Positions 50,977-58,432 of a stretch of DNA of 64,000 nt are shown piece by piece. The notes below the pieces were generated by a model. The model made no database searches. It saw only the letters and a list, made by a program, of their open reading frames with translations, and was not told the origin of the DNA. Origin of the DNA: Plasticicumulans lactativorans (GTDB taxonomy: Bacteria > Pseudomonadota > Gammaproteobacteria > Competibacterales > Competibacteraceae); NCBI RefSeq assembly GCF_004341245.1, contig NZ_SLWY01000006.1, positions 124,001-188,000 on the forward strand, read 5' to 3'. Position 1 is the first letter of the stretch; each line of letters opens with the position of its first letter. The translations under genes were made by a program, and so were the position numbers.

Positions 50977-51028
50977 GATTTAGCACGGCCGTGGCGGTGC
51001 TGCCGTCGCAGCGTCGCCACGGCCGCGC

Positions 51029-52207
51029 TCAGGCCTTCGCCGGTACCAGGCGCGAGCCGAGCGCGAGCAGCGTGGCGCCGGCGACGACCACCGTCAGCGC
51101 GACCGTCAGCGAGGTGGCGTGCGCGAGGCCGCCGATCAGCGGCGGGCCGATCATGAAGCCGCCGTAGCCGATCGAGGTCACCGAGGCGATCGCCGCGGCG
51201 CGGCTGACGCCGGGGACGCGGGTGGCGGCGTTGTAGAGGATCGGCGCCGTCGGCGCGAGGCCGGCGCCGACCAGTGCGAAGCCCGCGAGCGCGACCCACG
51301 GCGTGCCGACCAGCAGCACCACCGCCATCGAGACCGCGGTCAGCGTGGCGCCGGCGCACAGCAGCGCGGGCTCGGCGAAGCGCTCGCGCAGCGCGTCGCC
51401 GGTGAAGCGCGACAGCGCCATCGCCGCGGCGAACACGGCGTAGCCGAGCGCCGCCTGCGCCTGCGGCATGCCGACCTCCTGCTTCAGGTAGAGCACGCAC
51501 CAGTCGTACATCACGCCTTCGGCGATCATCCCCGACAGGATCAGCAGCCCGATGACCAGCAGCCGCCCGCGCGGCCAGGCGAAGTGCGCCTTGTCGCCGT
51601 CGCCGTCCCCATCGCCGCCGTGGGCGTCGAGCATGCCGCGCGCGGCGACACCGACCAGCAGCATCAGCCCCGCGGCGATCAGCACGAGCTGCAGCGCCGG
51701 CGCCATGCCGGCGCGCAGCAGCGCGGCGACCAGCGCCGCGCCGGCCATGCCGCCGACGCTGAACATGCCGTGCAGGTTGCTCATGATGGCGCGCCCGGAG
51801 CGGTGTTCGAGCTCCGAGCCTTCGGTGTTGATGGCGACGTCGAACAGGCTCATGCCGGCGCCGAACACCAGCGCCGCCGGCAGCACCACGCCGAGGCCCG
51901 GCAGCAGCAGCATCAGCGCGAGCATGCCGCTCATCGTCACGCCGGCACCGAACGCCGCGCGGCGCGCGCCGAAGCGCGCCACCACGCGCCCGGCGAACAG
52001 CAGCGAGGTGATCGCACCGAGTGCCGCGGCCAGCAGCACGATCGACAGGCCGGCCTCGTCGAGGCCGTAGCGCTGCTTGACCGAGGGGATGTGCGCGCCC
52101 CAGGCGCCGGCGAGCACGCCGAGGGCGGCGAACTGCGCGCGCGTGGCCCAGCGCGCACGGTGCAGTTCGCCACCCGCGGCATCGAGGGTCGGCACCGAGG
52201 CGCTCAC
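51029..52207 (-). CDS. MFS transporter (YbjJ-like)
   Basis: 392 residues from GTG 52207 with 12 hydrophobic helices and a central Gly-Asp repeat loop (HGGDGDGDGDK, about 198-208). ALGAITSLLFAGRVVARFGA and SLFDVAINTEGSELEHRSGR resemble the YbjJ/FucP-like branch. The substrate is unknown. Its GTG overlaps the oxidoreductase stop (GTGA), so the two are cotranscribed and may serve uptake and oxidation of one sugar-like compound. Confidence 0.85.
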   Translation of the reverse strand: MSASVPTLDAAGGELHRARWATRAQFAALGVLAGAWGAHIPSVKQRYGLDEAGLSIVLLAAALGAITSLLFAGRVVARFGARRAAFGAGVTMSGMLALMLLLPGLGVVLPAALVFGAGMSLFDVAINTEGSELEHRSGRAIMSNLHGMFSVGGMAGAALVAALLRAGMAPALQLVLIAAGLMLLVGVAARGMLDAHGGDGDGDGDKAHFAWPRGRLLVIGLLILSGMIAEGVMYDWCVLYLKQEVGMPQAQAALGYAVFAAAMALSRFTGDALRERFAEPALLCAGATLTAVSMAVVLLVGTPWVALAGFALVGAGLAPTAPILYNAATRVPGVSRAAAIASVTSIGYGGFMIGPPLIGGLAHATSLTVALTVVVAGATLLALGSRLVPAKA

Positions 52208-53256
52208 GCGGCGAACCTCACGGGCTCGCCGCTGCGCGCGCTCTGGCAGATCGCATCGAGGATCTCCATCACGACCAGGCCCTCCTCGCCGGGTGCAGGA
52301 TGCGGACGTTCGTTCAGGATAGCCTCGGCGAATTCATACATCGCCGAGGGCGCTTCGGGGGCCGCCGGGCGCAGGTGCAGGTCGCACGGCGTGCCTGCCT
52401 GCTCGAGGAAGATCTGCGCCTCGCAGCGCGGGCCCCCGTCGAGGTTCTTCTGCAGCAGGCCGGCGCGGGTGCCGAAGAGGCGCGTCTCCATGAGCTCGGC
52501 CTCGCCGATGTGGGTGGCCCGGGAGGCTTCCAGCACCAGCGTGGCGCCGTTGTCGAAGCGGATCAGCGCGGTGGCGAGGTCCCCGACGTCGCCGGCCCAC
52601 CCGCCGCCGGCGGTCGGCTCGTGGGTGCTGCCGAGCACCCAGGTGGGCCGGGGGTGGCCCATCAGCCACAGCGCGAGGTCGAGCCGGTGCACGCCGAGAT
52701 CGGCCAGCGCGCGGCTGCCGTCGGGCAGGCCGCGCCGCCGGTGCCACACGCTGCGGCCGAAGTAGAAGTCGCCGAACAGCCCGGCGTCCACCTGCGCCTT
52801 GAGCGCGCGCGACTGGGCGCTGAAGCGGCAGGGGAAATTGACCATCAGCCGGCGGCCGTTGCGCCGGGCGGCGGCGAGCATCTCGCGGGCCTCGGTGGCG
52901 CCGAGCGCCATCGGCTTCTCGCACAGCACGTGGCAGCCGGCCTCGAGCGCGGCGATCGCCAGCGCCTTGTGGAAGCGGTTGGGCGTGCAGAGGCTGATCA
53001 CGTCGAAACGCTCGATGTCGAGCATGGTCTCGGCGCAGGTGTAGCAGGTGGCGACGTCGAAGCGCTCGCCGGCGACGTCGAGGCGGTCGGCGTCGGCGTC
53101 GGCGAGCGCCACCACGTCGACGTTCGGGTGCTGGCGCCAGCCGTCGATGTGCGTGCAGCCACTGCCGAGGCCGATCACCCCCACCCGCAGCCGACGGCTG
53201 TCGGGCACCCGCGCGGCGCGCACCGCGGCGAGGCCGGCAGGCGGGCGGCGGCTCAC
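52204..53256 (-). CDS. Gfo/Idh/MocA-family oxidoreductase
   Basis: 350 residues from GTG 53256. The Rossmann motif GVIGLGSGCTHIDGW sits near residue 25. The family catalytic EKP is in CEKPMALG, followed by a substrate domain with ADLGVHRLDLALWLMGHP, whose His is the usual catalytic residue. Members oxidise sugars, inositols or amino-sugar derivatives with NAD(P). It is the first gene of an operon with an MFS carrier, divergent from an AraC regulator across 273 bp. Confidence 0.87.
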   Translation of the reverse strand: MSRRPPAGLAAVRAARVPDSRRLRVGVIGLGSGCTHIDGWRQHPNVDVVALADADADRLDVAGERFDVATCYTCAETMLDIERFDVISLCTPNRFHKALAIAALEAGCHVLCEKPMALGATEAREMLAAARRNGRRLMVNFPCRFSAQSRALKAQVDAGLFGDFYFGRSVWHRRRGLPDGSRALADLGVHRLDLALWLMGHPRPTWVLGSTHEPTAGGGWAGDVGDLATALIRFDNGATLVLEASRATHIGEAELMETRLFGTRAGLLQKNLDGGPRCEAQIFLEQAGTPCDLHLRPAAPEAPSAMYEFAEAILNERPHPAPGEEGLVVMEILDAICQSARSGEPVRFAA

Positions 53257-53403
53257 CGCCGGCCTCCCGGCACGGTGCGCGCCGCGGCCGGGCCGGCGGA
53301 GCGGAACGCATGGACGGTCGGGTTTTCGTGCTGGAACGCGTGCCAACTGATGACAGAAATCTTCGACTCGATCACACTCATGCTCCACTGGTGCCATGCT
53401 CGT

Positions 53404-53409
53404 TATAAT
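53404..53409 (+). promoter_or_regulatory. TATAAT -10 element in the divergent oxidoreductase/araC gap
   Basis: A perfect TATAAT sits in an AT-rich patch of an otherwise GC-rich gap (53257-53529). The -35 at the right spacing (TGCTCC) is poor, so activation by the adjacent AraC regulator is possible. It reads towards araC. Confidence 0.45.
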
Positions 53410-53529
53410 GGTGTGTTTCGGCTCGGATGCTTCTTGTAAGGCTCTGTAATCAATGGCTCCGAGTGCGAAAATCTTAGCCAGCGGCGGCAATCCGCCTCAA
53501 CCGGGATCGTTGCTATAAATCTCCGATAA

Positions 53530-54513
53530 ATGCGAAAAAAACCGGATGCAGGCCCCATCTCCACCCTCGTACCGCCCCCCGGGCCCGGCAGCCCGTGCGG
53601 GCAGACCCCCGAACAGGCCCGGCGGCTGCGGCAGCTGCTGGCCGACGGGGTCGCGCGGCTGAGCGCCGGCACGCTGCCGGTGCGGCTGCCGACCATCGCG
53701 GGCGAGTGGGAGATGCGCGGCGACGGGCACTTCCATCTGGTGCCCGAGCTGTTCCTGCAGGTCTCGGGCTGGACGCGCTTCCGCTTCCCGCACGGCACCC
53801 TGCACCTCGGCCCCGGCGAGGCGCTGGTGGTGCCGCCGCGCCTGCTGCACGCCGAGAACGTCGGCAGCGGCCCCGACGGCGCGGCCTTCTGCAACGTGGT
53901 GGTGTTCGCCGAGGGGGCGTCGATGGGCTGCCATCTCGCCCACGAGGAGGCGCCGGGCACGCCGGGCATCCTGCACCTCGAGGTGCGCCACCACCCGCAG
54001 GCGCGCTACGTCCAGGACTGGCTGACCGACGCCGCGCGGCTCGCCCGCAACGCCGGGAGCGGCAGCGATGCCGCGTCGCCGGGCGCGTCCTGGCTCGCCG
54101 TGCAGACCCGCGCACTGGTGTCGGCCGCGGTCGCCGGCGTGCTGCAGGCGCTGGACGACGTCGACCCCGACGCCCGCCCCGAGCCGGCGCTGGTGACGCG
54201 CGCGCGCGTGCTGGTGCAGAACCAGCTCGGCGACCACCACCTGAGCGTGCGGCGCCTGGCGGAGCAGTCGGGCTGCACCGCCGATTACCTGTCGCACGTG
54301 TTCAGCCGCAGCACCGACGAGCACCTCGCCGCGTACATCAACCGCCAGCGCATGGAGCGCGGGGCACGGCTGCTGCGCGAAACCAGCCTGAGCGGCAAGG
54401 AGGTCGCCTGGGCCTGCGGCTTCTCGACGCAGAGCTACTTCATCCGCAACTTCCGGCTGCACTTCGGCATGACGCCGCGGGCGTGGCGCGCCGGCCGCGA
54501 CGAAGAGCGCTGA
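53530..54513 (+). CDS. AraC-family transcriptional regulator
   Basis: 327 residues: an N-terminal cupin-like sensor (about 55-125, GHFHLVPELFLQVSGWTRFRF, GEALVVPPRLLHAENVG), then the two helix-turn-helix motifs of AraC (about 220-320; LSVRRLAEQSGCTADYLSHV; KEVAWACGFSTQSYFIRNFR, FGMTPRAWR). It diverges from the Gfo/Idh/MocA-MFS pair and probably activates it. The effector is unknown. Confidence 0.88.
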   Translation: MRKKPDAGPISTLVPPPGPGSPCGQTPEQARRLRQLLADGVARLSAGTLPVRLPTIAGEWEMRGDGHFHLVPELFLQVSGWTRFRFPHGTLHLGPGEALVVPPRLLHAENVGSGPDGAAFCNVVVFAEGASMGCHLAHEEAPGTPGILHLEVRHHPQARYVQDWLTDAARLARNAGSGSDAASPGASWLAVQTRALVSAAVAGVLQALDDVDPDARPEPALVTRARVLVQNQLGDHHLSVRRLAEQSGCTADYLSHVFSRSTDEHLAAYINRQRMERGARLLRETSLSGKEVAWACGFSTQSYFIRNFRLHFGMTPRAWRAGRDEER

Positions 54514-54598
54514 CGCCGCCCGCCCCTCTCGCCCGGCGGGTCCGCGCTGCCGTATCGTGACGCCGCCGCGCCTCGCGGCGCCCCGCGGAGCCTTGCCC

Positions 54599-55153
54599 AT
54601 GCCCACCGCCCCCGAGTGTTCGTCGCCACCGTGCCTGGCGCACGAGATCGACCCCGCCTACCAGGGGCTGGCGCCGGCGCTCGCGCCGCTCGCCGGCACG
54701 GTGGCGCCGGAGTGGATCGACTACAACGGCCACATGAACGTCGCCTGCTACGTGATGGCCTTCGACCGGGCCACCGACGCGCTGCTCGACGCCGTGGGGA
54801 TGGACGCGGCCTACCGCGCGGCGAGCGCGTGCTCGGTGTTCGTGCTGGAGATGCACGTCAACTACCTGCAGGAACTGACCGTCGGCGCGGCCTACACGAT
54901 CGCGAGCCGGGTGCTCGGCGCCGACGCCAAGCGCCTGCACCTGTTCCACACCCTCACCCGCTGCGCCGACGGCGTGGCGGCGGCCACCAACGAACTGATG
55001 CTGCTGCACGTCGACCTGGGCGCCCGCCGCGGCCGTCCGTTCCCGGCGGCGATCGCCGACCGGCTCGCGGCGCTGCAGGCGGCGGACGCCCGGCAGCCGT
55101 GCCCGGAACAGGCCGGGCGGCGCATCACGCTGCCGGTGCGGGCGGGCGGCTGA
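54599..55153 (+). CDS. Hotdog-fold acyl-CoA thioesterase
   Basis: 184 residues. The hotdog motif is WIDYNGHMN (39-47) followed by VMAFDRATDALLDAVGMD. It is closest in style to the thioesterases next to, or fused to, carnitine dehydrogenase (betainyl-CoA type), but no carnitine gene is nearby. The start MPTAPECSS was taken. The next gene starts 2 bp after its stop. Confidence 0.75.
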   Translation: MPTAPECSSPPCLAHEIDPAYQGLAPALAPLAGTVAPEWIDYNGHMNVACYVMAFDRATDALLDAVGMDAAYRAASACSVFVLEMHVNYLQELTVGAAYTIASRVLGADAKRLHLFHTLTRCADGVAAATNELMLLHVDLGARRGRPFPAAIADRLAALQAADARQPCPEQAGRRITLPVRAGG

Positions 55154-55155
55154 CG

Positions 55156-55845
55156 ATGACGGCCGCCCCCGCCCCGCTGCCACCGCTGCAGGTACGCGAG
55201 AGCGCGCGCGCCCGGCGCGTCAGCCTGCGCGTCAGCGCCACCGCCGGGCTCGAGATCGTCGTGCCGCGCGGCTTCGCGCACGCGCACATCCCCGCCATCG
55301 TCGCCCGTCACCGCGCCTGGATCGACGCGCAGTGGGCCCGGCTCGTGGCGCTCGACCGCACGCTGCCCGCACGGCTCGAACTCCCGGCGACCGGCGAGGG
55401 CTGGGAGCTGCTGCGCCGCGACGGCCCGCAGCCGCGCCTGCGCCGCCAGGCCGACGCGCTGGTGATCGCCGGGGCGAGCGATGCCGAGGCGCGCGTGCTG
55501 CTGCGCCGCTTCCTGATGGCGCACGCGCGGCTGCGCCTCGGTGAGTGCCTCGACGCCGTCGCCACCGCCACCGGGCTGCGCTACACGCGCCTGAGCATCC
55601 GCGCGCAGCGCGCGCGCTGGGGCAGCTGCAGCGCCCGCGGCGCCATCAGCCTGAACGTCAAGCTGCTGTTCCTGGAGCCGGCGCTGCTGCGCCACGTGCT
55701 GGTGCACGAGCTCTGCCACACCGTGCACCTCGACCACTCGCCGGCGTTCTGGGCGCTGGTGGCCCGCCACGACCCCGACTGGTCCACGCGGCGCGCGCAG
55801 CTGCGCGCGATCGCGGCGCGGCTGCCGCCGTGGCTCGACGTCTGA
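55156..55845 (+). CDS. YgjP/WLM-like zinc metallopeptidase-fold protein
   Basis: 229 residues. The metal site is His184-Glu-Leu-Cys-His188 with His194 (VHELCHTVHLDHSPAFW). WGSCSARGAISLN (155-167) is the other hallmark of the YgjP (DUF45) family. E. coli YgjP has been described as a UTP-hydrolysing enzyme, while the fold is that of SprT/WLM peptidases, so activity is open. It lies in a run with a thioesterase and a YqaA-like protein. Confidence 0.87.
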   Translation: MTAAPAPLPPLQVRESARARRVSLRVSATAGLEIVVPRGFAHAHIPAIVARHRAWIDAQWARLVALDRTLPARLELPATGEGWELLRRDGPQPRLRRQADALVIAGASDAEARVLLRRFLMAHARLRLGECLDAVATATGLRYTRLSIRAQRARWGSCSARGAISLNVKLLFLEPALLRHVLVHELCHTVHLDHSPAFWALVARHDPDWSTRRAQLRAIAARLPPWLDV

Positions 55846-55852
55846 CGCGCCG

Positions 55853-56275
55853 GTGAACGGTGAACTGTGGGGGCTGTTCGCCGGCAGCTTCCTGGCGGCG
55901 ACGCTGCTGCCGGGCGGCTCCGAGCTGCTGTTCGGCGCGCTGGTGCTGGCCGGGCGCGAGTCGCCCTGGCTGCTGCTGGCGGTGGCAACGCTCGGCAACA
56001 CGCTGGGCGGGTTCAGCTCGTGGCTGATCGGCTACGGGCTCGCGGTGCGCTACCCGCAGCGCACGCTCGACGGGCACGGCCACGCCCGCGCGCTCGCCCA
56101 GGTGCGCCGCTGGGGCGCGGCGGTGCTGCTGCTGTCGTGGGTGCCGCTGATCGGCGATCCGCTGTGCGTCGCCGCCGGCTGGCTGCGCCTCGGCTGGCTG
56201 GCGAGCCTCGCCTGCATCGCCCTCGGCAAGGGCGGGCGCTACGCGCTGCTGCTCGCCGCGCTCGGCGGCGGCTAA
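55853..56275 (+). CDS. YqaA-family membrane protein (DedA-like)
   Basis: 140 residues from GTG 55853, with about four hydrophobic helices. LLPGGSELLFGALVL, LGNTLGGFSSWLIGYGLA and SWVPLIGDPLCVAAGWLRL are YqaA/SNARE-associated hallmarks. Related DedA proteins flip polyprenyl or phospholipids; YqaA itself is undefined. It starts 7 bp after the peptidase stop. Confidence 0.85.
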   Translation: MNGELWGLFAGSFLAATLLPGGSELLFGALVLAGRESPWLLLAVATLGNTLGGFSSWLIGYGLAVRYPQRTLDGHGHARALAQVRRWGAAVLLLSWVPLIGDPLCVAAGWLRLGWLASLACIALGKGGRYALLLAALGGG

Positions 56276-56280
56276 ACGCC

Positions 56281-56403
56281 CCCCAGCACGCCGACAAGCT
56301 GTTCGATGAGCAGGGCGAACCGGTCAGCGACGGCACGCGAAAGCTCCTGCTGAACTTCATGGCGTCGTTCTCGCGCTGGATCACACGTAACGCAGCGAGC
56401 TGA
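56281..56403 (+). pseudogene. C-terminal remnant of an NADPH-dependent FMN reductase
   Basis: 41 codons (PQHADKLFDEQGEPVSDGTR KLLLNFMASFSRWITRNAAS, stop) match the last helix pair of the ChrR/ArsH-like FMN reductase family, where KLFDEQG is strongly conserved. No flavodoxin-fold part precedes it; the YqaA stop lies six bases upstream. It is a decayed leftover. Confidence 0.6.
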
Positions 56404-56520
56404 CGGGAGCGGCGCCATGGTCCCGGCGGGACGTCCTGCCCTCACCGCCCGCTCGACGCCGCCGTCAGGTCGCCTGAGAGGTGTCCGATGAAGCCGTCGG
56501 CCATCGCCCGCCTGTCGATC

Positions 56521-57462
56521 CTAGCCGGGCACGTCGGCGTCGTCGTCGGGGCGGGCGACCTCGACGGCGGTGCGCACGGCGAGCAGCCGCCGTGCCTGGG
56601 TGGCGATGCCGTCGAGGCGGGCGGCATCGAAGGCGTCGAGTTCGAACAGTATCGCCACCTCGGCGAGCTGGCCGCGCAGCGCGTCGAGCACCGCGCCGAG
56701 CACCTCGGCGTCGTAGCCGAGCCAGCGGTCGAAGAGCGCCCAGGCGCGTTCGGTGGCGGCCTCGACGTCGGGCTCCAGGCAGATGTCGGCGATCGGGCCG
56801 GAAACGGCGACGCAGCGCACGCCGATCCGTCGCCCCGACGGCCCGTCGCCCGGGTCGTGGCTGAGGCGCACGACGTCGATCAGGCTGTCGGGAAAGCCCC
56901 ACTGCGTCAGCAGCCAGGCGCCGACCTCGGCGTGGTCGCAGCCGAAGGCCCGGCGTTCGGCGGCGCAGCGCTCGGCATGGCACTCGGGTTCGCCGACCTC
57001 GCGGGCGTAGGCCTCGGGCGCCGCGGCGGCGAGCGCCGGGATGCCGATGTCCTGCAGCAGCGCGGCGATGAAGCTCTCGTCGACCGCCGACAGCGCGACG
57101 CGCTGCGCGGTTTCGCGCGCGGCGATCGCGGCCAGCACCGAACGCCGCCAGTAGCGCGCGTGCCCGGCGCCGCCGGCGAGCAGGTGGCGGAAGGTGAAGC
57201 CGAGGGCGAGGTTGAGCACACCCTTCACCCCCATCAGCATCAGCGCCTGGTTCAGGCTGCGCACGCGCCCGCGCGCGTTGTACAGCGCCGAGTTGGCGGC
57301 GCGCAGCACCCGCGCGGTCAGCGCCGGGTCGAGGGCGACCGCGGCGAGGACGTCGTTCGGTTCGGGGTCGGATTCGCCGGCCAGGGCGACGATGCGCAGG
57401 GCCACGCCCGGCAGGCTCGACAGCTGGGTCGCGCGCAGGCGTGCTTCGAGGGCTTTGTCCAT
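56521..57462 (-). CDS. HDOD-domain protein
   Basis: 313 residues with an HDOD domain (about 10-215): LSSLPGVALRIVALAGE, ALDPALTARVLRAANSALYN, LNQALMLMGVKGVLNLALGF, FIAALLQDIGIPALA. HDOD proteins are degenerate HD phosphohydrolases that act in signalling output and stress; the HD metal pair is mostly lost. The start is ATG 57462. A 79-bp gap leads to the transglutaminase stop. Confidence 0.88.
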   Translation of the reverse strand: MDKALEARLRATQLSSLPGVALRIVALAGESDPEPNDVLAAVALDPALTARVLRAANSALYNARGRVRSLNQALMLMGVKGVLNLALGFTFRHLLAGGAGHARYWRRSVLAAIAARETAQRVALSAVDESFIAALLQDIGIPALAAAAPEAYAREVGEPECHAERCAAERRAFGCDHAEVGAWLLTQWGFPDSLIDVVRLSHDPGDGPSGRRIGVRCVAVSGPIADICLEPDVEAATERAWALFDRWLGYDAEVLGAVLDALRGQLAEVAILFELDAFDAARLDGIATQARRLLAVRTAVEVARPDDDADVPG

Positions 57463-57553
57463 CGGTCATTCATCCAGGAGAAACCGGCGCCCGCAAACGG
57501 CACCGGCGAGGGCCGCAGCATATCAGCGCGCCGTGCGGGCGGCGCAGCCGCGC

Positions 57554-58432
57554 TCAGCGGGGCTGCGGTGCGACGTCGACCGACACGTCGAGCTTGTGGG
57601 CACCGCCGCCCATCATCACCCCCTTGAGCGGTGCGACGTCGGCGTAGTCGCGCCCCCAGGCCAGCGTGACGTGGCGCTCGCCCGGCATGCAGTCGTTGGT
57701 CGGGTCGAGGTCCACCCAGCCGAGGCCGGGGATGAACACCGCCAGCCAGGCGTGCGAGGCGTCGGCGCCGATCAGGCGCTCGGCGCCGGGTGGCGGCAGG
57801 GTCTCCAGGTAGCCGCTGACGTAGCGCGCCGCCAGGCCGAGCGAGCGCAGGCAGGCGATGGCGAGGTGGGCGAAGTCCTGGCAGACGCCGCGGCGCTCCT
57901 CCAGCACCTGGGTCAGCGGGGTGGCGATGGTCGAGAAATGCGGGTCGTAGGTGAACTCGGCGAAGATGCGCCGGGTGAGGTCGAAGGCGGCCTCGAGCAG
58001 CGGCCGCCCCGGCGTGAACGACGGCAGCGCGTAGTTGGCGAGTTCGTCGCCGGGGCGGATGAAGGTCGATTCCAGCGTGAACTGGCGCGCCTCCATCGCG
58101 TTCAGTTCGGGCATCTCGCGGATCAGCTGCACCACCTCTTCCCACGGCGGCGAGGGCAGGTCCGGCGTCAGCGGCCGCGGCGCCACGGTGACCTGCGAGG
58201 TCACCGTCACGGTGAGCGTCTGGTGGATGTCCTGGATCGCGAAGTACAGCACGCGGTTGCCGAAGAAGTCGGTGCGTTCGGCGCTGAGCGCCGGGCGCGG
58301 CTCGATCTCGATGCGGCATTCGGGCACGAACTGCCAGGCGGTCTCGCGCGGCATCAGCATCGCTTCGTTGTGGCACAGCGCCACGCGGCCGCGGTAGCGG
58401 TACGCGGTGCGGTGCGTGACCGTGTAGTTCAT
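57554..58432 (-). CDS. Transglutaminase-like cysteine protease-fold protein (COG1305)
   Basis: 292 residues: an N-terminal beta domain (MNYTVTHRTAYRYRGRVALC, bacterial transglutaminase-like N-region), then the core with the triad Cys184 (RGVCQDFAHL), His228 (ASHAWLAVF) and Asp243 (DLDPTND). The ATG overlaps the stop of the ATP-grasp/alpha-E gene (ATGA). No signal peptide, so it acts in the cytoplasm. In this gene set it is thought to cut or make amide bonds in a peptide product. Confidence 0.9.
   Translation of the reverse strand: MNYTVTHRTAYRYRGRVALCHNEAMLMPRETAWQFVPECRIEIEPRPALSAERTDFFGNRVLYFAIQDIHQTLTVTVTSQVTVAPRPLTPDLPSPPWEEVVQLIREMPELNAMEARQFTLESTFIRPGDELANYALPSFTPGRPLLEAAFDLTRRIFAEFTYDPHFSTIATPLTQVLEERRGVCQDFAHLAIACLRSLGLAARYVSGYLETLPPPGAERLIGADASHAWLAVFIPGLGWVDLDPTNDCMPGERHVTLAWGRDYADVAPLKGVMMGGGAHKLDVSVDVAPQPR

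Noticed and set aside
50872-51028. An attachment site or tRNA at the right border of the CRISPR island.
   Set aside because: No tRNA-like fold, integrase gene or direct repeat shared with the left border near 34.5 kb could be seen.
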